A stretch of 64,000 nucleotides of DNA from Blastopirellula sp. J2-11 (lineage in GTDB: Bacteria; Planctomycetota; Planctomycetia; Pirellulales; Pirellulaceae), in contig NZ_CP097384.1 in assembly GCF_024584705.1 (NCBI RefSeq), positions 5,952,001 through 6,016,000 on the forward strand, in the 5' to 3' direction. The position numbers were made by a program, and so were the translations under genes. The notes under the pieces are model-generated. The model saw only the letters and a program-made list of their open reading frames with translations. It was not told the origin of the DNA and searched no databases. This document shows, piece by piece, positions 51,196 to 60,802 of this stretch. Positions within the stretch are counted from its first letter, which is position 1. Each line of letters opens with the position of its first letter.

Positions 51196-54100
51196 TTAGT
51201 TCTTCTTTTTCAGCGTTTCCAGGTAAGCGGTCACGTCGACCAATTCCTGTACGGTCATCAGTTTTTGCAGGTCGTTCGGCATCAAGGAAATCGACAGTTT
51301 TTTCATCTCTTCAACTTCATCTTGCGAGAACGTGCGAACCAGTCCTTCCTGATTCTTGATCGTGATCGCTTCGTCGGTTTCGCTGACCAGCAGCCCGGTG
51401 ATCGCCGTGCCGTTTTCCAACAAGACCGCAAAGTTCTCAAAGTTGTGACTGATGCCGGCGCTGGGATACAAGATCGATTCGAACGTCGCTTCGCGGCTTA
51501 GTTTCGATCCGATCTCGCTCAGGTTCGGTCCGACCTCTTTTCCCTGATTGTTGACGATATGGCACTTGGAACAGGTCGCCTCGCCGGCGAACAGCTTTTG
51601 GCCGTTGACGGCGTCGCCACGCATCTTGACCAGTTCGGCCAGCGGCGGCAGCGGCTGATTGTCCTTGCTCGGCGGCGCCGGGAAGATCGCCGTCGCTTGA
51701 TCGCGAACCTCTTGCCAAGTGGAAGCGGTCAAGGGAGCCGCGGCCGCTTGCATCAGCGCCGGATCAAGCTTGCCAGACTTGGCCAGCGCCACCAGCTTGT
51801 TCGCGCTGCCGCGATTGGCGGCGAGCGCTTTCACCGCGATGCGACGAAGGCTGAGATCCATGGACGGATCGTCGACCAGCTTCTGCATGATGCCCATCGC
51901 AGGGCCGGCGGCCGAGTTGCCGACCGCTTCGGCCGTGGCGATCGCCTTCTTGAGATCTTTGTCATGAATCGCGCTGACAACCATGTCGCGTTGGTTCTTG
52001 TTCAGCAGCACCTTCATCGCGGCGACTCCGATCTCTTCGCCTGGTTGCTGCTGGGCGATCGCCAACAGATCGACGTAACGATCACTTACGTTGAACTTGT
52101 CGATCAACTGGACAAAGACCGGTGAGCCAGACAGTTCTTCGAGCGCTGATTTCAGCGCGGTCGCGTATTGCGGGTTTTTCGTGACGTCAAATCCATCGAG
52201 CCGGCTGATCGCTTCACTGAGGATCAGCGATTTCGCTTTGGCGTCGGTTCCGGCGCCAGAGAAAGCCAGATCGGCTAGGATCTGGCTTTTGGCGTCACTC
52301 TTGGCTTGGAAGTCGAACGCACGGAAGTAATGCGGCAGCATTTCATACGGCGTCGAGTTTTCGCGGATGATCGCTGACAGCAAACTGGAGGTAGGTTCAG
52401 CGCGACTGCGCCAGACAATATCGCGACCCGCTGGCGTATCCAGCTTGCCGCTGACCTGGCTCTTGTAGGCTTCCAGACAAGCATCCCAATTTAAATCGGC
52501 GCCGATGCCGAGCGCTTCCAGGCACCAACGATCTTGTCCGTCATGCTGCACGGCAAGTTGCGCCCACAGCTTGGCTGCTTCGGGGCTATCGGCCCAACGC
52601 AAGGAGATCGCCGCTTCGCGACGAACTTGCGGCGAAGGGTCGTTCACCAACTTGGCGACCAGTGGCTCGATCGGCAGCTTTAGCTGCTTGGCCAATCGCA
52701 AACCAGTGATCCGGATGTTGGAGTCCTTATCCGCCAACGCTTGAGCGACGTAGTGCTGGCCGCGTCCCTGGATCTTGCCAAGCAGCCAGAGCGCTCGAGC
52801 GCGAATGCGCGGGTTGGCGTTGGTTTCAAACATCTTGCGCAGGCCTGCTTCCGCTTTCGCTCCTTGATTGTGGAGCGAAGTCCAGGCCATGTAGCGGACC
52901 GAAAGATTGGGGTTTTCCAGCGCCGCGAGTGCGCCGTCGATCGTGTCGAAATCGTACTTCGGCGCGTGGTAACCTTCTCCCTGGGGAGCGATGCGGAACA
53001 AGCGGCCCCGATCGAGATCGCGCTGCCCGTGACCGCCGACGCCTGGGTCGTACCAGTCCGAGACAAAGAGAGAGCCGTCGGGCGCAACGCAAACGTCGGC
53101 CGGACGGAACCAGTTGTCCCGTGCACCAAACAGGATGTCGACGATCTCGCCTTGGTAGCCGGCGCCGTCGTCTTGGGCCGGATATGCCCGCACGATGTTT
53201 GGTCCGGCGTCGCAGTGGATCACCTGGTCCCAAAAGACTTTCGGCAGCAAGCGACCTTCGTAAACGCAGATGCCGGTCGGCGAGCCGGCGCCGGTTTGCA
53301 AAAAGTTCGGCACGACGCCGGGATCATTCAAATGCCAGTGACGCAGCGGAATCTCGTCGCTCATTCCGGTGCGCGGCGTCCGCCAACTCGAACCGTTCAT
53401 CTGATCCTTATAGCCGTAGTTCCCTTGCTCCATCACATAGTTGATGCGAACGCCGCGGTTGCCGTCGTCGTCGTTGTCGCTTTGCCAGAGCGTGCCGAAT
53501 GAGTCGACAGACACTTCGTAGTTATTACGAAAGTTATGGGCGAGCACTTCAAACTCACTGCCATCCAGATTGCAGCGGAACGGCATGCCGCCGAAGAAAG
53601 GCTGGCCGTTGTCGACCACTTCGCGGCCATGGATATCGACAACCGGCTGGCCATCTTTATCAAAGACCTGCTTACCGGTGTTGCCAACGTTCCAGTAAAG
53701 CTTGCCGTCGGGGCCGAACAGGAACGAGTGAGCCGAGTGGTCGTGCTGCGGCTGTCCGGTTTTGGTGAAGAGCAGTTCTTTTTGATCGGGCTTGTCGTCG
53801 CCATCGGTGTCGGTGAAGACGATGATGTTGGGCGCCGCCGAAACGATCACCTTGTTGCCGAGGACGCAGATTCCCATCGCCGAGTCGACGTCTCGACCTT
53901 GATAGTAGACTTTGGATTTTTCGCAAACGCCATCCCCATCTTCATCTTCAAGGATCAAGATGCGATCCCCCTCGGGACGAGAGTCGTTGTTGCGGCGATA
54001 GTTCATCACGTCGCAAACCCAGACACGGCCGCGATGGTCGACATCCAAGTTGGTCAAGCTTTTCAAAGTGGGCTCTGATGCGGCGAGCGTCGCTTCCAGG

Positions 54101-56202
54101 CCGTCATAAACGTCAAGCCCTTGAATCGCGTCTTCCGGCTCGCGAGTCGTTCCTCCGTCGGAGATGACGTTCAGCGCTTTGGCGGAAGGTTTCGTCGTAT
54201 AGACCGAGAAGCTGACGCTCGAGACTTTGCCTCCCTGTTGATCGCTGCCGCCGTTATCGAGAGCGCCTTTGGCTTGGAAGCGGGTGTAACCTTCCGGAAG
54301 ATCGTAAGCGATGATTGAATTCGCGTGCGTGCCGATTCCATTTTCGACCGGCTGACCGTTGACACGCATGGGGCTGCCGTCGACGTTACGATTGCGATTG
54401 ACCGAACGCCACTGCGAAGTGGCCGACTTCCACTCGAGTTCGGTCAGCTTCTTTTCGCCCGCGGGGCCAATCAGTCGCGGCTCAACCCAATCGGCCCAGT
54501 CGCAGGAGAAACCATCGCCGCCGTCTGTCACGACCAGATAGAGCTGTTTCGCGCCGGTGATATCGACATCAATATTGACTGAGTGACCAGGAGTGCGCGT
54601 GGTCACGACTTTGCTTTGGTATTTGGCTTTGTCCGCAGTTTCGTCAGCTTTCGCCGTTTCGACCTGAGCCTTATTTATCTTTTTTTTTGCGGCGTTGGGA
54701 TTGGGCCCGATCAATCCTTCCAGGTCGTCCTGGGTGAGCGATTTCGACTCGACGCCGGTGGCGGGGACTTCTTCGCCCGAGACCCAGACGATTGCGTTGA
54801 GGACGACCTTGCGGAAGTCGTCGTTGCCCCAGTTGCTGTGAAAGTGGCCGCCGGTGAAGCCAAAGCCGCGGCCGCCGTCAGGCCGCTGGGCCGCCCAGGC
54901 GACATGCTGCGGTTGGCCGATCATCGCGCGGACGTGAGGATTGCCGCTGTGGGGACCATCGGGACGATCCAGCGTTGACTTGGGCGGAACGGCCGACAAG
55001 ATCGGCGTGACGCCGTCCATGTCGTTGCGAAACCGCATGTTGTAGTACCACTCGTCATTGATCGAGAACGGCTTCACGCCGTTGGCGATCGGGTGATCGG
55101 GGAAAGTTTTGAAGTCGGCGGTCCAGTGCGGATTGACGCTCCAATCGGTTTCAAAGTAACCGCCGATCCAGTCAAGGAACTTTGCGCCCGGTTCTCCCTT
55201 CGGAACTTCGACTCCGTAGTGGAGGCAAGCCAGGCCGACGCCATCTTTCATCAACTTATCGAACTCGGCCAGGTGCGCGTTCAGCAGGTGTCTGCCGCCG
55301 CCGTCGCAAAAGACGACGACCGCATCGGCGTTATCAAACGCGGTCGGATCTTCCGGCCAGCCGCCGGGGTAGATCGCACCTTGAAAGCCGGGGACATTTT
55401 CGGTCAGCGCCAACATCAGCAAGCGGCTGCCGCCGGTATGTTCGTGTTGTCCCCAGCCATGGCTGGGCATGCCCGGCACGAAGACGACTTTCTTCTTGCC
55501 ATTTTCCAGCTTGGTTCGTTTCAGCTCGATCTCTTTGAACTGCACGATCATCGGCGGGCCGGCGTGCAATTGCAAAGCGAGGATGCCGCTTTCGCGATTG
55601 TCCTTTTTCCCTTCGTCGATAACTTCTGAGGTCTTCACGCCGTTGATGTAATGCGTGAGATGATTCCCCTTGGCGACGATGTGGTACTCGTTCCAATCTT
55701 CTTTGTTGATCTTGGCTTGAATGTCGGCCGACTCGGCGAACCGCTCGTTCTTGTTCCCTTTATTGTCGTCATAGATGGTCGCTTTGACGCCGCGATTGGC
55801 GATGATGCCGCGGCCGCGTTCTTCGTAATTGATGCCGCTGTAAGTGTCTTTGCTGTCGATATCGGCCTGGTACCCTTTCACGACGAAGTCGCCGAGGTCG
55901 GTCGAGCGATATTGAATGCCAGAGTTGCCGCCGATTATCTTGTATTTCAGCTTCAGCTCAAAGTCGTCGACTTTCCCTTGGTCCCAGATCAGGAAGGTGT
56001 TTCCCTTGGTCGGGTTTTCTGCTGTGGTTTGTCCGGTGATCGCGCCATCTTGGACGCTCCAGAACTGCTCTTTTCCACGCCAACCGTTGAGCGTTTTGCC
56101 GTCGAAGATCGATTTGAAGCCTTCTTCAGCGTGAGCAATCGAAAGAAACATGGGGGTCGCGAAGATCGCAGCGAGTAGAAGAAGACCAGGCAATTTCTTC
56201 AT
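51196..56202 (-). CDS. Multi-domain exported protein: DUF1080, ThuA, NPCBM, propeller, HEAT, cytochrome c
   Basis: A 1668-residue planctomycete protein with a signal peptide (MKKLPGLLLLAAIFATPM and on). Order by rough residues: DUF1080 (3-keto-disaccharide hydrolase fold, 27-230), ThuA-like domain (234-465; HSGNPHVRAMIGQPQHVAW), NPCBM carbohydrate-binding module (540-690), PVC-type membrane-bound-dehydrogenase propeller (700-1085), HEAT-like repeats (1090-1480), and a c-type haem domain with CSKCHIVNN near 1547. Haem suggests electron transfer and the other domains suggest sugar handling. I infer an exported oxidoreductase or hydrolase acting on saccharides. The substrate is unknown. It appears monocistronic and is among the largest genes here. 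Confidence 0.9.
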   Translation of the reverse strand: MKKLPGLLLLAAIFATPMFLSIAHAEEGFKSIFDGKTLNGWRGKEQFWSVQDGAITGQTTAENPTKGNTFLIWDQGKVDDFELKLKYKIIGGNSGIQYRSTDLGDFVVKGYQADIDSKDTYSGINYEERGRGIIANRGVKATIYDDNKGNKNERFAESADIQAKINKEDWNEYHIVAKGNHLTHYINGVKTSEVIDEGKKDNRESGILALQLHAGPPMIVQFKEIELKRTKLENGKKKVVFVPGMPSHGWGQHEHTGGSRLLMLALTENVPGFQGAIYPGGWPEDPTAFDNADAVVVFCDGGGRHLLNAHLAEFDKLMKDGVGLACLHYGVEVPKGEPGAKFLDWIGGYFETDWSVNPHWTADFKTFPDHPIANGVKPFSINDEWYYNMRFRNDMDGVTPILSAVPPKSTLDRPDGPHSGNPHVRAMIGQPQHVAWAAQRPDGGRGFGFTGGHFHSNWGNDDFRKVVLNAIVWVSGEEVPATGVESKSLTQDDLEGLIGPNPNAAKKKINKAQVETAKADETADKAKYQSKVVTTRTPGHSVNIDVDITGAKQLYLVVTDGGDGFSCDWADWVEPRLIGPAGEKKLTELEWKSATSQWRSVNRNRNVDGSPMRVNGQPVENGIGTHANSIIAYDLPEGYTRFQAKGALDNGGSDQQGGKVSSVSFSVYTTKPSAKALNVISDGGTTREPEDAIQGLDVYDGLEATLAASEPTLKSLTNLDVDHRGRVWVCDVMNYRRNNDSRPEGDRILILEDEDGDGVCEKSKVYYQGRDVDSAMGICVLGNKVIVSAAPNIIVFTDTDGDDKPDQKELLFTKTGQPQHDHSAHSFLFGPDGKLYWNVGNTGKQVFDKDGQPVVDIHGREVVDNGQPFFGGMPFRCNLDGSEFEVLAHNFRNNYEVSVDSFGTLWQSDNDDDGNRGVRINYVMEQGNYGYKDQMNGSSWRTPRTGMSDEIPLRHWHLNDPGVVPNFLQTGAGSPTGICVYEGRLLPKVFWDQVIHCDAGPNIVRAYPAQDDGAGYQGEIVDILFGARDNWFRPADVCVAPDGSLFVSDWYDPGVGGHGQRDLDRGRLFRIAPQGEGYHAPKYDFDTIDGALAALENPNLSVRYMAWTSLHNQGAKAEAGLRKMFETNANPRIRARALWLLGKIQGRGQHYVAQALADKDSNIRITGLRLAKQLKLPIEPLVAKLVNDPSPQVRREAAISLRWADSPEAAKLWAQLAVQHDGQDRWCLEALGIGADLNWDACLEAYKSQVSGKLDTPAGRDIVWRSRAEPTSSLLSAIIRENSTPYEMLPHYFRAFDFQAKSDAKSQILADLAFSGAGTDAKAKSLILSEAISRLDGFDVTKNPQYATALKSALEELSGSPVFVQLIDKFNVSDRYVDLLAIAQQQPGEEIGVAAMKVLLNKNQRDMVVSAIHDKDLKKAIATAEAVGNSAAGPAMGIMQKLVDDPSMDLSLRRIAVKALAANRGSANKLVALAKSGKLDPALMQAAAAPLTASTWQEVRDQATAIFPAPPSKDNQPLPPLAELVKMRGDAVNGQKLFAGEATCSKCHIVNNQGKEVGPNLSEIGSKLSREATFESILYPSAGISHNFENFAVLLENGTAITGLLVSETDEAITIKNQEGLVRTFSQDEVEEMKKLSISLMPNDLQKLMTVQELVDVTAYLETLKKKN

Positions 56203-56415
56203 GGGGTCTTTCTCGTAGAGTTGGAAGGAATAGACGGAAGGCTTTGGCGCGAGGGGGTGAGCAGCGCCAAAATTGCGGCAAGTCGGAAGGAATCGCCGCT
56301 TTAGGGTGCAAATTCAAGTCTAGCCTAAACCGAATCCGATGACCAGAAACCGCACGAAAGACAGAGCTTTTTCGTCTCTCCCGCTATTTTTTGAGGATCA
56401 TTTTCCCTTGCGCGC

Positions 56416-56446
56416 AAAGAAAAGGGACGCCGCAATGCGACGCCCC
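56416..56446 (-). terminator. Intrinsic terminator after the EF-hand protein gene
   Basis: On the minus strand GGGGCGTCGC pairs with GCGGCGTCCC (10 bp with two wobble pairs, 3-nt loop) followed by TTTTCTTT. It lies 38 bp beyond the stop at 56484. Confidence 0.75.
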
Positions 56447-56483
56447 TCAAAACGGATGGATGGGAAGGTATTGCTCCGCGGCG

Positions 56484-58166
56484 TTAGTTGCCGAACAGGT
56501 TGATGCCTCCGCTGCTATCTCCGGCAAGTACCGGAATTCCGTCGGTCGAGTAGAGGTCCCACTTATTGTCGTTGGGACTGACCGCAACCTGGAACGTTCC
56601 GCCATCCAGAACTTTACGTTCCTCTCCCTTGCCGTCGCCGCGATCAAAGCGAACTTCGAGCGGGTAAGCGCTGTTGTGGGTCTTCACGCTGTAAGGCCCA
56701 ACAACCGCAGGGACATTGTTGACGACATAGTGGAATTCATTGGGATTCCCCGAGTTGTCGATTTCGACATCATATTTTTTGGCGAAGAGCGCCCATCCAT
56801 TGTCGCTGGGGGTGAACTCATAGGTTCCGCGGGTCAGCGTGTATTTCGCTTCGCCATAGGAATCACCGCGATCATAGAGAATGATCCATTTTCCTTCGCC
56901 GAGCGTTTGGATATGGCCCGATTGCATCGAGTAGTCATATTTGCCGTTGATGACGTACGAGATCTCGGCGCCATTCTCCGACGCGTTTCGCAGCACAACT
57001 CCGCTGGTCGGAATCGTCGCGTCTGATTCGGGGACCGGCAACGATTGGGCGACCGGCAATCCCATCGCCTCGGCCAATGAAGATGTGCCGACATTCAAGC
57101 TTCCCAGGCCGCCGGTGCCGACCATCATTGTGCCGTTGCCGAGATTGATGACCGTCCCGTCCGGTAGATTGGGATTGTGAATCACGGTGACCGTGCCGCC
57201 GCCGAGTCCGCCCATGCCGGCGTTGGGAATCGCGCTGCCGAGCAGGTCTTGGACTTCGGCCGTTTGATTCATGTCGTCCAAGTGGGCGAGCAGATCATCG
57301 CGCTGCGGACCAGGCGGAAACACGTTTTTCACTTTATCGGCGAACTGATCAATGTCTCTTTCACGCAGTTTGCCATTCTGGTTCCTGTCTCGTAAGTCAT
57401 TTACGTCATTTTGTAGATTGATTTTATTCGCCAAATCGACCGCTTCTCCGGCATGATTGGGGTCGGCGTTGGCGGTATAAAGAATCTGCACCGTGGCGGA
57501 ATCCCCTCGCTTTTTTGCGTCTAGGATCTGTTGCTGGACGGCGGGATCGATGTTGGCGTTATTCATTTGCGTGATCAAGTCCGTGTCATTGGGCGGAAGT
57601 TGATCTTTCAAGTCTTCCTCAAGGTTATCGATTTCTTCCTCTTGCTGTTCTTGCAGCTTCTCGTTGGCGCGGTCGATATCATGGTTGGAGAGGGCCAAGA
57701 ATGCTTCGCCGTTCATGACATTATTCCGCTTCGCGGCCACCTTTTTCACCGGCGCGATGTTCTTTTTGGGCGCCACATTCTTGGGAACTACTGGCGCAAC
57801 TTGCGTCGGAGCTGGCGTTGGGTAGTAGTTTCGCGGAGGGTAAGTTGATTGGCGAGGCGGCTGATAATAGTCGCGTCTGTCGTAGCGATTATTGTTGTTA
57901 TTGTTCTGCCTCATCCCCTCGACGCCCAAATCAAAGATGCCTTTGACAATGGCTCCTCCAATATCGGAGTTATTGTTACTCGATGGGTGATGCCCATGCG
58001 ATTGCCCATAGCCCCGGGGAGAACTGCCGGAATTGCCCCAAAGATTGCCGCTGCTTGGTGAAGGGCTGAAAAAGGTGCCAAGCTTCTTCTGTGCCAACAG
58101 CGGCGAAGCAGAGAAGAGGGTCGCCGTAACGAAAGCACTGACCGCAATGAACTTGTAAGATCGCAT
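56484..58166 (-). CDS. Exported protein with an EF-hand and two C-terminal repeats, 560 aa
   Basis: Not assigned to a known family. Signal peptide at residues 1-25 (MRSYKFIAVSAFVTATLFSA and on). A Gly/Ser/Asn-rich segment and a basic Pro-rich region follow to about 145, then an acidic helical part with a canonical EF-hand loop DRNQNGKLRERD at 260-271. The last 190 residues hold two similar beta units (WIILYDRGDSYGEAKYTL and EVRFDRGDGKGEERKVL). The EF-hand suggests Ca2+ binding outside the cytoplasm. AAGGAGG before the ATG at 58166 (6-nt spacing) sets the start; a codon at 58172 would have none. A terminator follows the gene. Confidence 0.8.
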   Translation of the reverse strand: MRSYKFIAVSAFVTATLFSASPLLAQKKLGTFFSPSPSSGNLWGNSGSSPRGYGQSHGHHPSSNNNSDIGGAIVKGIFDLGVEGMRQNNNNNNRYDRRDYYQPPRQSTYPPRNYYPTPAPTQVAPVVPKNVAPKKNIAPVKKVAAKRNNVMNGEAFLALSNHDIDRANEKLQEQQEEEIDNLEEDLKDQLPPNDTDLITQMNNANIDPAVQQQILDAKKRGDSATVQILYTANADPNHAGEAVDLANKINLQNDVNDLRDRNQNGKLRERDIDQFADKVKNVFPPGPQRDDLLAHLDDMNQTAEVQDLLGSAIPNAGMGGLGGGTVTVIHNPNLPDGTVINLGNGTMMVGTGGLGSLNVGTSSLAEAMGLPVAQSLPVPESDATIPTSGVVLRNASENGAEISYVINGKYDYSMQSGHIQTLGEGKWIILYDRGDSYGEAKYTLTRGTYEFTPSDNGWALFAKKYDVEIDNSGNPNEFHYVVNNVPAVVGPYSVKTHNSAYPLEVRFDRGDGKGEERKVLDGGTFQVAVSPNDNKWDLYSTDGIPVLAGDSSGGINLFGN

Positions 58167-58647
58167 CGTCATCCTCCTTGCCTTGGGTAGACAGATACAC
58201 GCCGAAAGGGAAACGTCGCTAACATCTGCAGCCGTCAATCTATGCCTCCCCTTTTGGGGAGTCAATTAGCTGTGGTTAGAATAAAATCCCTTGCGCGCGA
58301 ATAAGTAGGGCGGTAGGGAATTTGGGAAGACGGAATGCAAATCGTCATATTAGCTGGCGTTAGAGAGTGGAGGCGTTAACGCATCTCTTCTCGCCGCTTC
58401 AATCGATTCCAGCTCTTCGTAAAAAAGCCTGCCGGGAACTGCCGCAATAGGTTAATCGCAGAAGCGTGATCTAGCGGGACAAAGATTCTGAAATTTCGCT
58501 TCAAGAAACGCCGGTTCGCCCCGTTCAACCGGTGATAAGCCGGGGGCTATTTCTGGGAACGCCTGTTTGTGGAGATCGAAGAGGTGCCGGCGATTTGTTG
58601 GTTAACGGCCAATCGACACATGGAATGAGAAGCGTCGCTTGGCCTGC
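58167..58647. other. Upstream region of the EF-hand protein gene, no feature seen
   Basis: About 480 bp separate this gene start from the stop of the next minus-strand gene. It should contain the promoter. No repeat, RNA or open frame could be supported. Confidence 0.4.
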
Positions 58648-60423
58648 TTACAGCGTCTTTAAATACTCCACCAAGTCTCGCGTTTCCTGATCGGTCAGCT
58701 TTTCGCCGGCGACGTTTTCAGGAGCGTGATACTCGGTCAGCACATCCTCCAGCGTGCGGGCTCGACCATGATGCAGCAGGCGAACCTTGGAGTAGACCCC
58801 CAATAGCGACGGCGTGTTGTAGCCGTCAAAACGATCGCGCCGGTGTCCGGTGCCGACATCATGCATTTGGCCGTCCGTCATGCTCTCGCCAGCGTGGCAA
58901 CTGCTGCAGGCCGCTTTGTCGCTGAAGAAGATTGCTTTGCCGCGGGCGACGGCCGGCGAAGCGGACGAATCACGCGCATGCGGATTGGAGGGCGGTTTCA
59001 ATTGATTGAAGTAGGCGATCAACGCGTCGATCTCATGCTCTTCCAATCGCTTCCCTTGCATCGTTTCGGTAAAGGACGTCTGCATGGCGCTGCGCAGATC
59101 TTGCTGCCAACCATGCCAGGTCCAAGGCTGCGTCTGACTAACGTTCCATAAGACCGGCGCCGTCTTGTAGGTGCCGACCGTGCGGTCATTGCGGGTATCG
59201 AAAATCTCCGCGTTGCTGCCGCCGTCATAGTGACAACTGTGACAGCTATACCAACGGTCGAAGCTTTTGTCTCCATCATAAAAGAGCGCTTCTCCTTGGC
59301 GAGCCAAGGTCATTTCGACCGGAGAACCGAGCGGAATCGTCCGCTTGATGGTGCGCGTCGCCAGATCGATCTCTTGGACGGCGTCTAACAGATAGTTCGC
59401 AACGTAGACGCTTTCGCCGTCGGGCGTAATCTCCAGTCCCATCGGGCGTCCGCCGATCGGAATGCGGGCGAAGCGGGCCGAATCATCGAGTAGTTCTTGA
59501 TCGATATGTTCCGTCGAACCGATCGTGTACATCTTCAAATCGGTCAGATGCAGCACTAGCAGTTCGTGCGTGCCGCTCGCCGAGATCACCACCTGCGACT
59601 CGTCTGGGGTGAGATCGAGTCCAAATGCGTCAGCGACGGCGTTCCCTTCGGTATCAAGCGAGAGAACCTCGTCCAGCACATCTTCGGTCAGGTCGACGCG
59701 ACCGAGTCGATTTCCCAGCACCCAGCCGCGGCGGATATTGGAGGGGGACGGGATGTTCTCTCCGTAGTGGAGCCACGGAAAGTAGACCTGCTTGCCGTCG
59801 GCCGACGTTTTCATGTGACCGATGTTCAAGCCTTTGATGCGGGTTGCGTACAGGACCGAGTTGCCGACGGTTTCCATGACGGCGATGGTTCCGTCGCCGG
59901 AGAGACCGACCGCGAGTCGCGAATCATCAGGACTGAGCGTTAGATAACGAGGAAGCGGCCCGGGATAGGAATGCTCGATCAGGCGATTTTGCACCAGGTC
60001 GACCACGCCGACCGCATGTCCGCTGGGAAGCGCTACAAAGGCCCGGGTTCCGTCCTTCCGCACGGCGACGCCGTGGGGGTCGAAGCCGACATCAATATCA
60101 GCGATTTTCGTGAGCTTACCGGCGTCAATCTGCACTTTGACCAGCAGCCCGTCATCGGCGGCGCTGACCAGCGCGGTCTGCCCATCTGCGCATAGCACGA
60201 CATAGCTAGGACGAGCGCCAACCGGGATTTCATCCAGAACGCGGCCTGTCGACAGGTCGACTAGCGATAGCGTTCCTGAGGTCTGATTGGCGGCTAGCAA
60301 CCACTTGGCCTGGGGGCCAATCGCAACATCAACTGGTGAACGGTAGGAGTCCATCGCTTGAGCGCTAGCAGGATGGCTCGCCAGCAAAACCAGCAACGTG
60401 CAGAAACCCGATAAACGAACCAT
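58648..60423 (-). CDS. Exported YVTN-type propeller fused to di-haem cytochrome peroxidase domain
   Basis: A 591-residue exported protein: signal peptide about 1-23 (MVRLSGFCTLLVLLASHPA and on), then a beta-propeller of surface-layer/YVTN type (about 30-350, with repeated strands such as GGRPMGLEITPDGESVYVAN), then a c-type di-haem peroxidase-like domain. CxxCH motifs are CHSCHYDGG near 393 and CSSCHAGES near 504. This layout occurs in MauG/CcpA-type proteins. It probably moves electrons at the cell surface; the electron donor and substrate are unknown. The ATG at 60423 follows a TTG that is two codons longer and is preferred. Confidence 0.9.
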   Translation of the reverse strand: MVRLSGFCTLLVLLASHPASAQAMDSYRSPVDVAIGPQAKWLLAANQTSGTLSLVDLSTGRVLDEIPVGARPSYVVLCADGQTALVSAADDGLLVKVQIDAGKLTKIADIDVGFDPHGVAVRKDGTRAFVALPSGHAVGVVDLVQNRLIEHSYPGPLPRYLTLSPDDSRLAVGLSGDGTIAVMETVGNSVLYATRIKGLNIGHMKTSADGKQVYFPWLHYGENIPSPSNIRRGWVLGNRLGRVDLTEDVLDEVLSLDTEGNAVADAFGLDLTPDESQVVISASGTHELLVLHLTDLKMYTIGSTEHIDQELLDDSARFARIPIGGRPMGLEITPDGESVYVANYLLDAVQEIDLATRTIKRTIPLGSPVEMTLARQGEALFYDGDKSFDRWYSCHSCHYDGGSNAEIFDTRNDRTVGTYKTAPVLWNVSQTQPWTWHGWQQDLRSAMQTSFTETMQGKRLEEHEIDALIAYFNQLKPPSNPHARDSSASPAVARGKAIFFSDKAACSSCHAGESMTDGQMHDVGTGHRRDRFDGYNTPSLLGVYSKVRLLHHGRARTLEDVLTEYHAPENVAGEKLTDQETRDLVEYLKTL

Positions 60424-60802
60424 GGGCAAATCACAGAGGGGAAACAGGCGGGACTAACAGCTCTATCGTAACAGCTTGCCAGGGTCGACGCATGCGCTGA
60501 TTTTGCGACCCCCTTTTGGGTCGGGTCTTTGGGTAGTTTAAGCAAGGCGTTAGCGGTCAGGGGAAGGCTTGCGCATTTGCCGCTAATTCGGCAGAAACCG
60601 AAGGAGCTAGAAATTCCTACCGATCGTGTCGAAACAGTAATCAGGACGAATCTTGATGGGGCGGTCAAGGAAGTTGACTGGAATCAAGAGACGGGCGCCA
60701 GGGGGAACGTCTCGTCCGCAAACGTCGGCCCGCAGCGAGCCGACACTGCGAAGTGACGATTGATAGACCCTTCTGGAACGATCTAATGCAAAGGAGTGCG
60801 AA
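60424..60802. other. Divergent intergenic region
   Basis: 379 bp between the start of the propeller-cytochrome gene (minus) and the MORN-like gene (plus). It should hold both promoters; no RNA, repeat or operator stands out. Confidence 0.4.
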
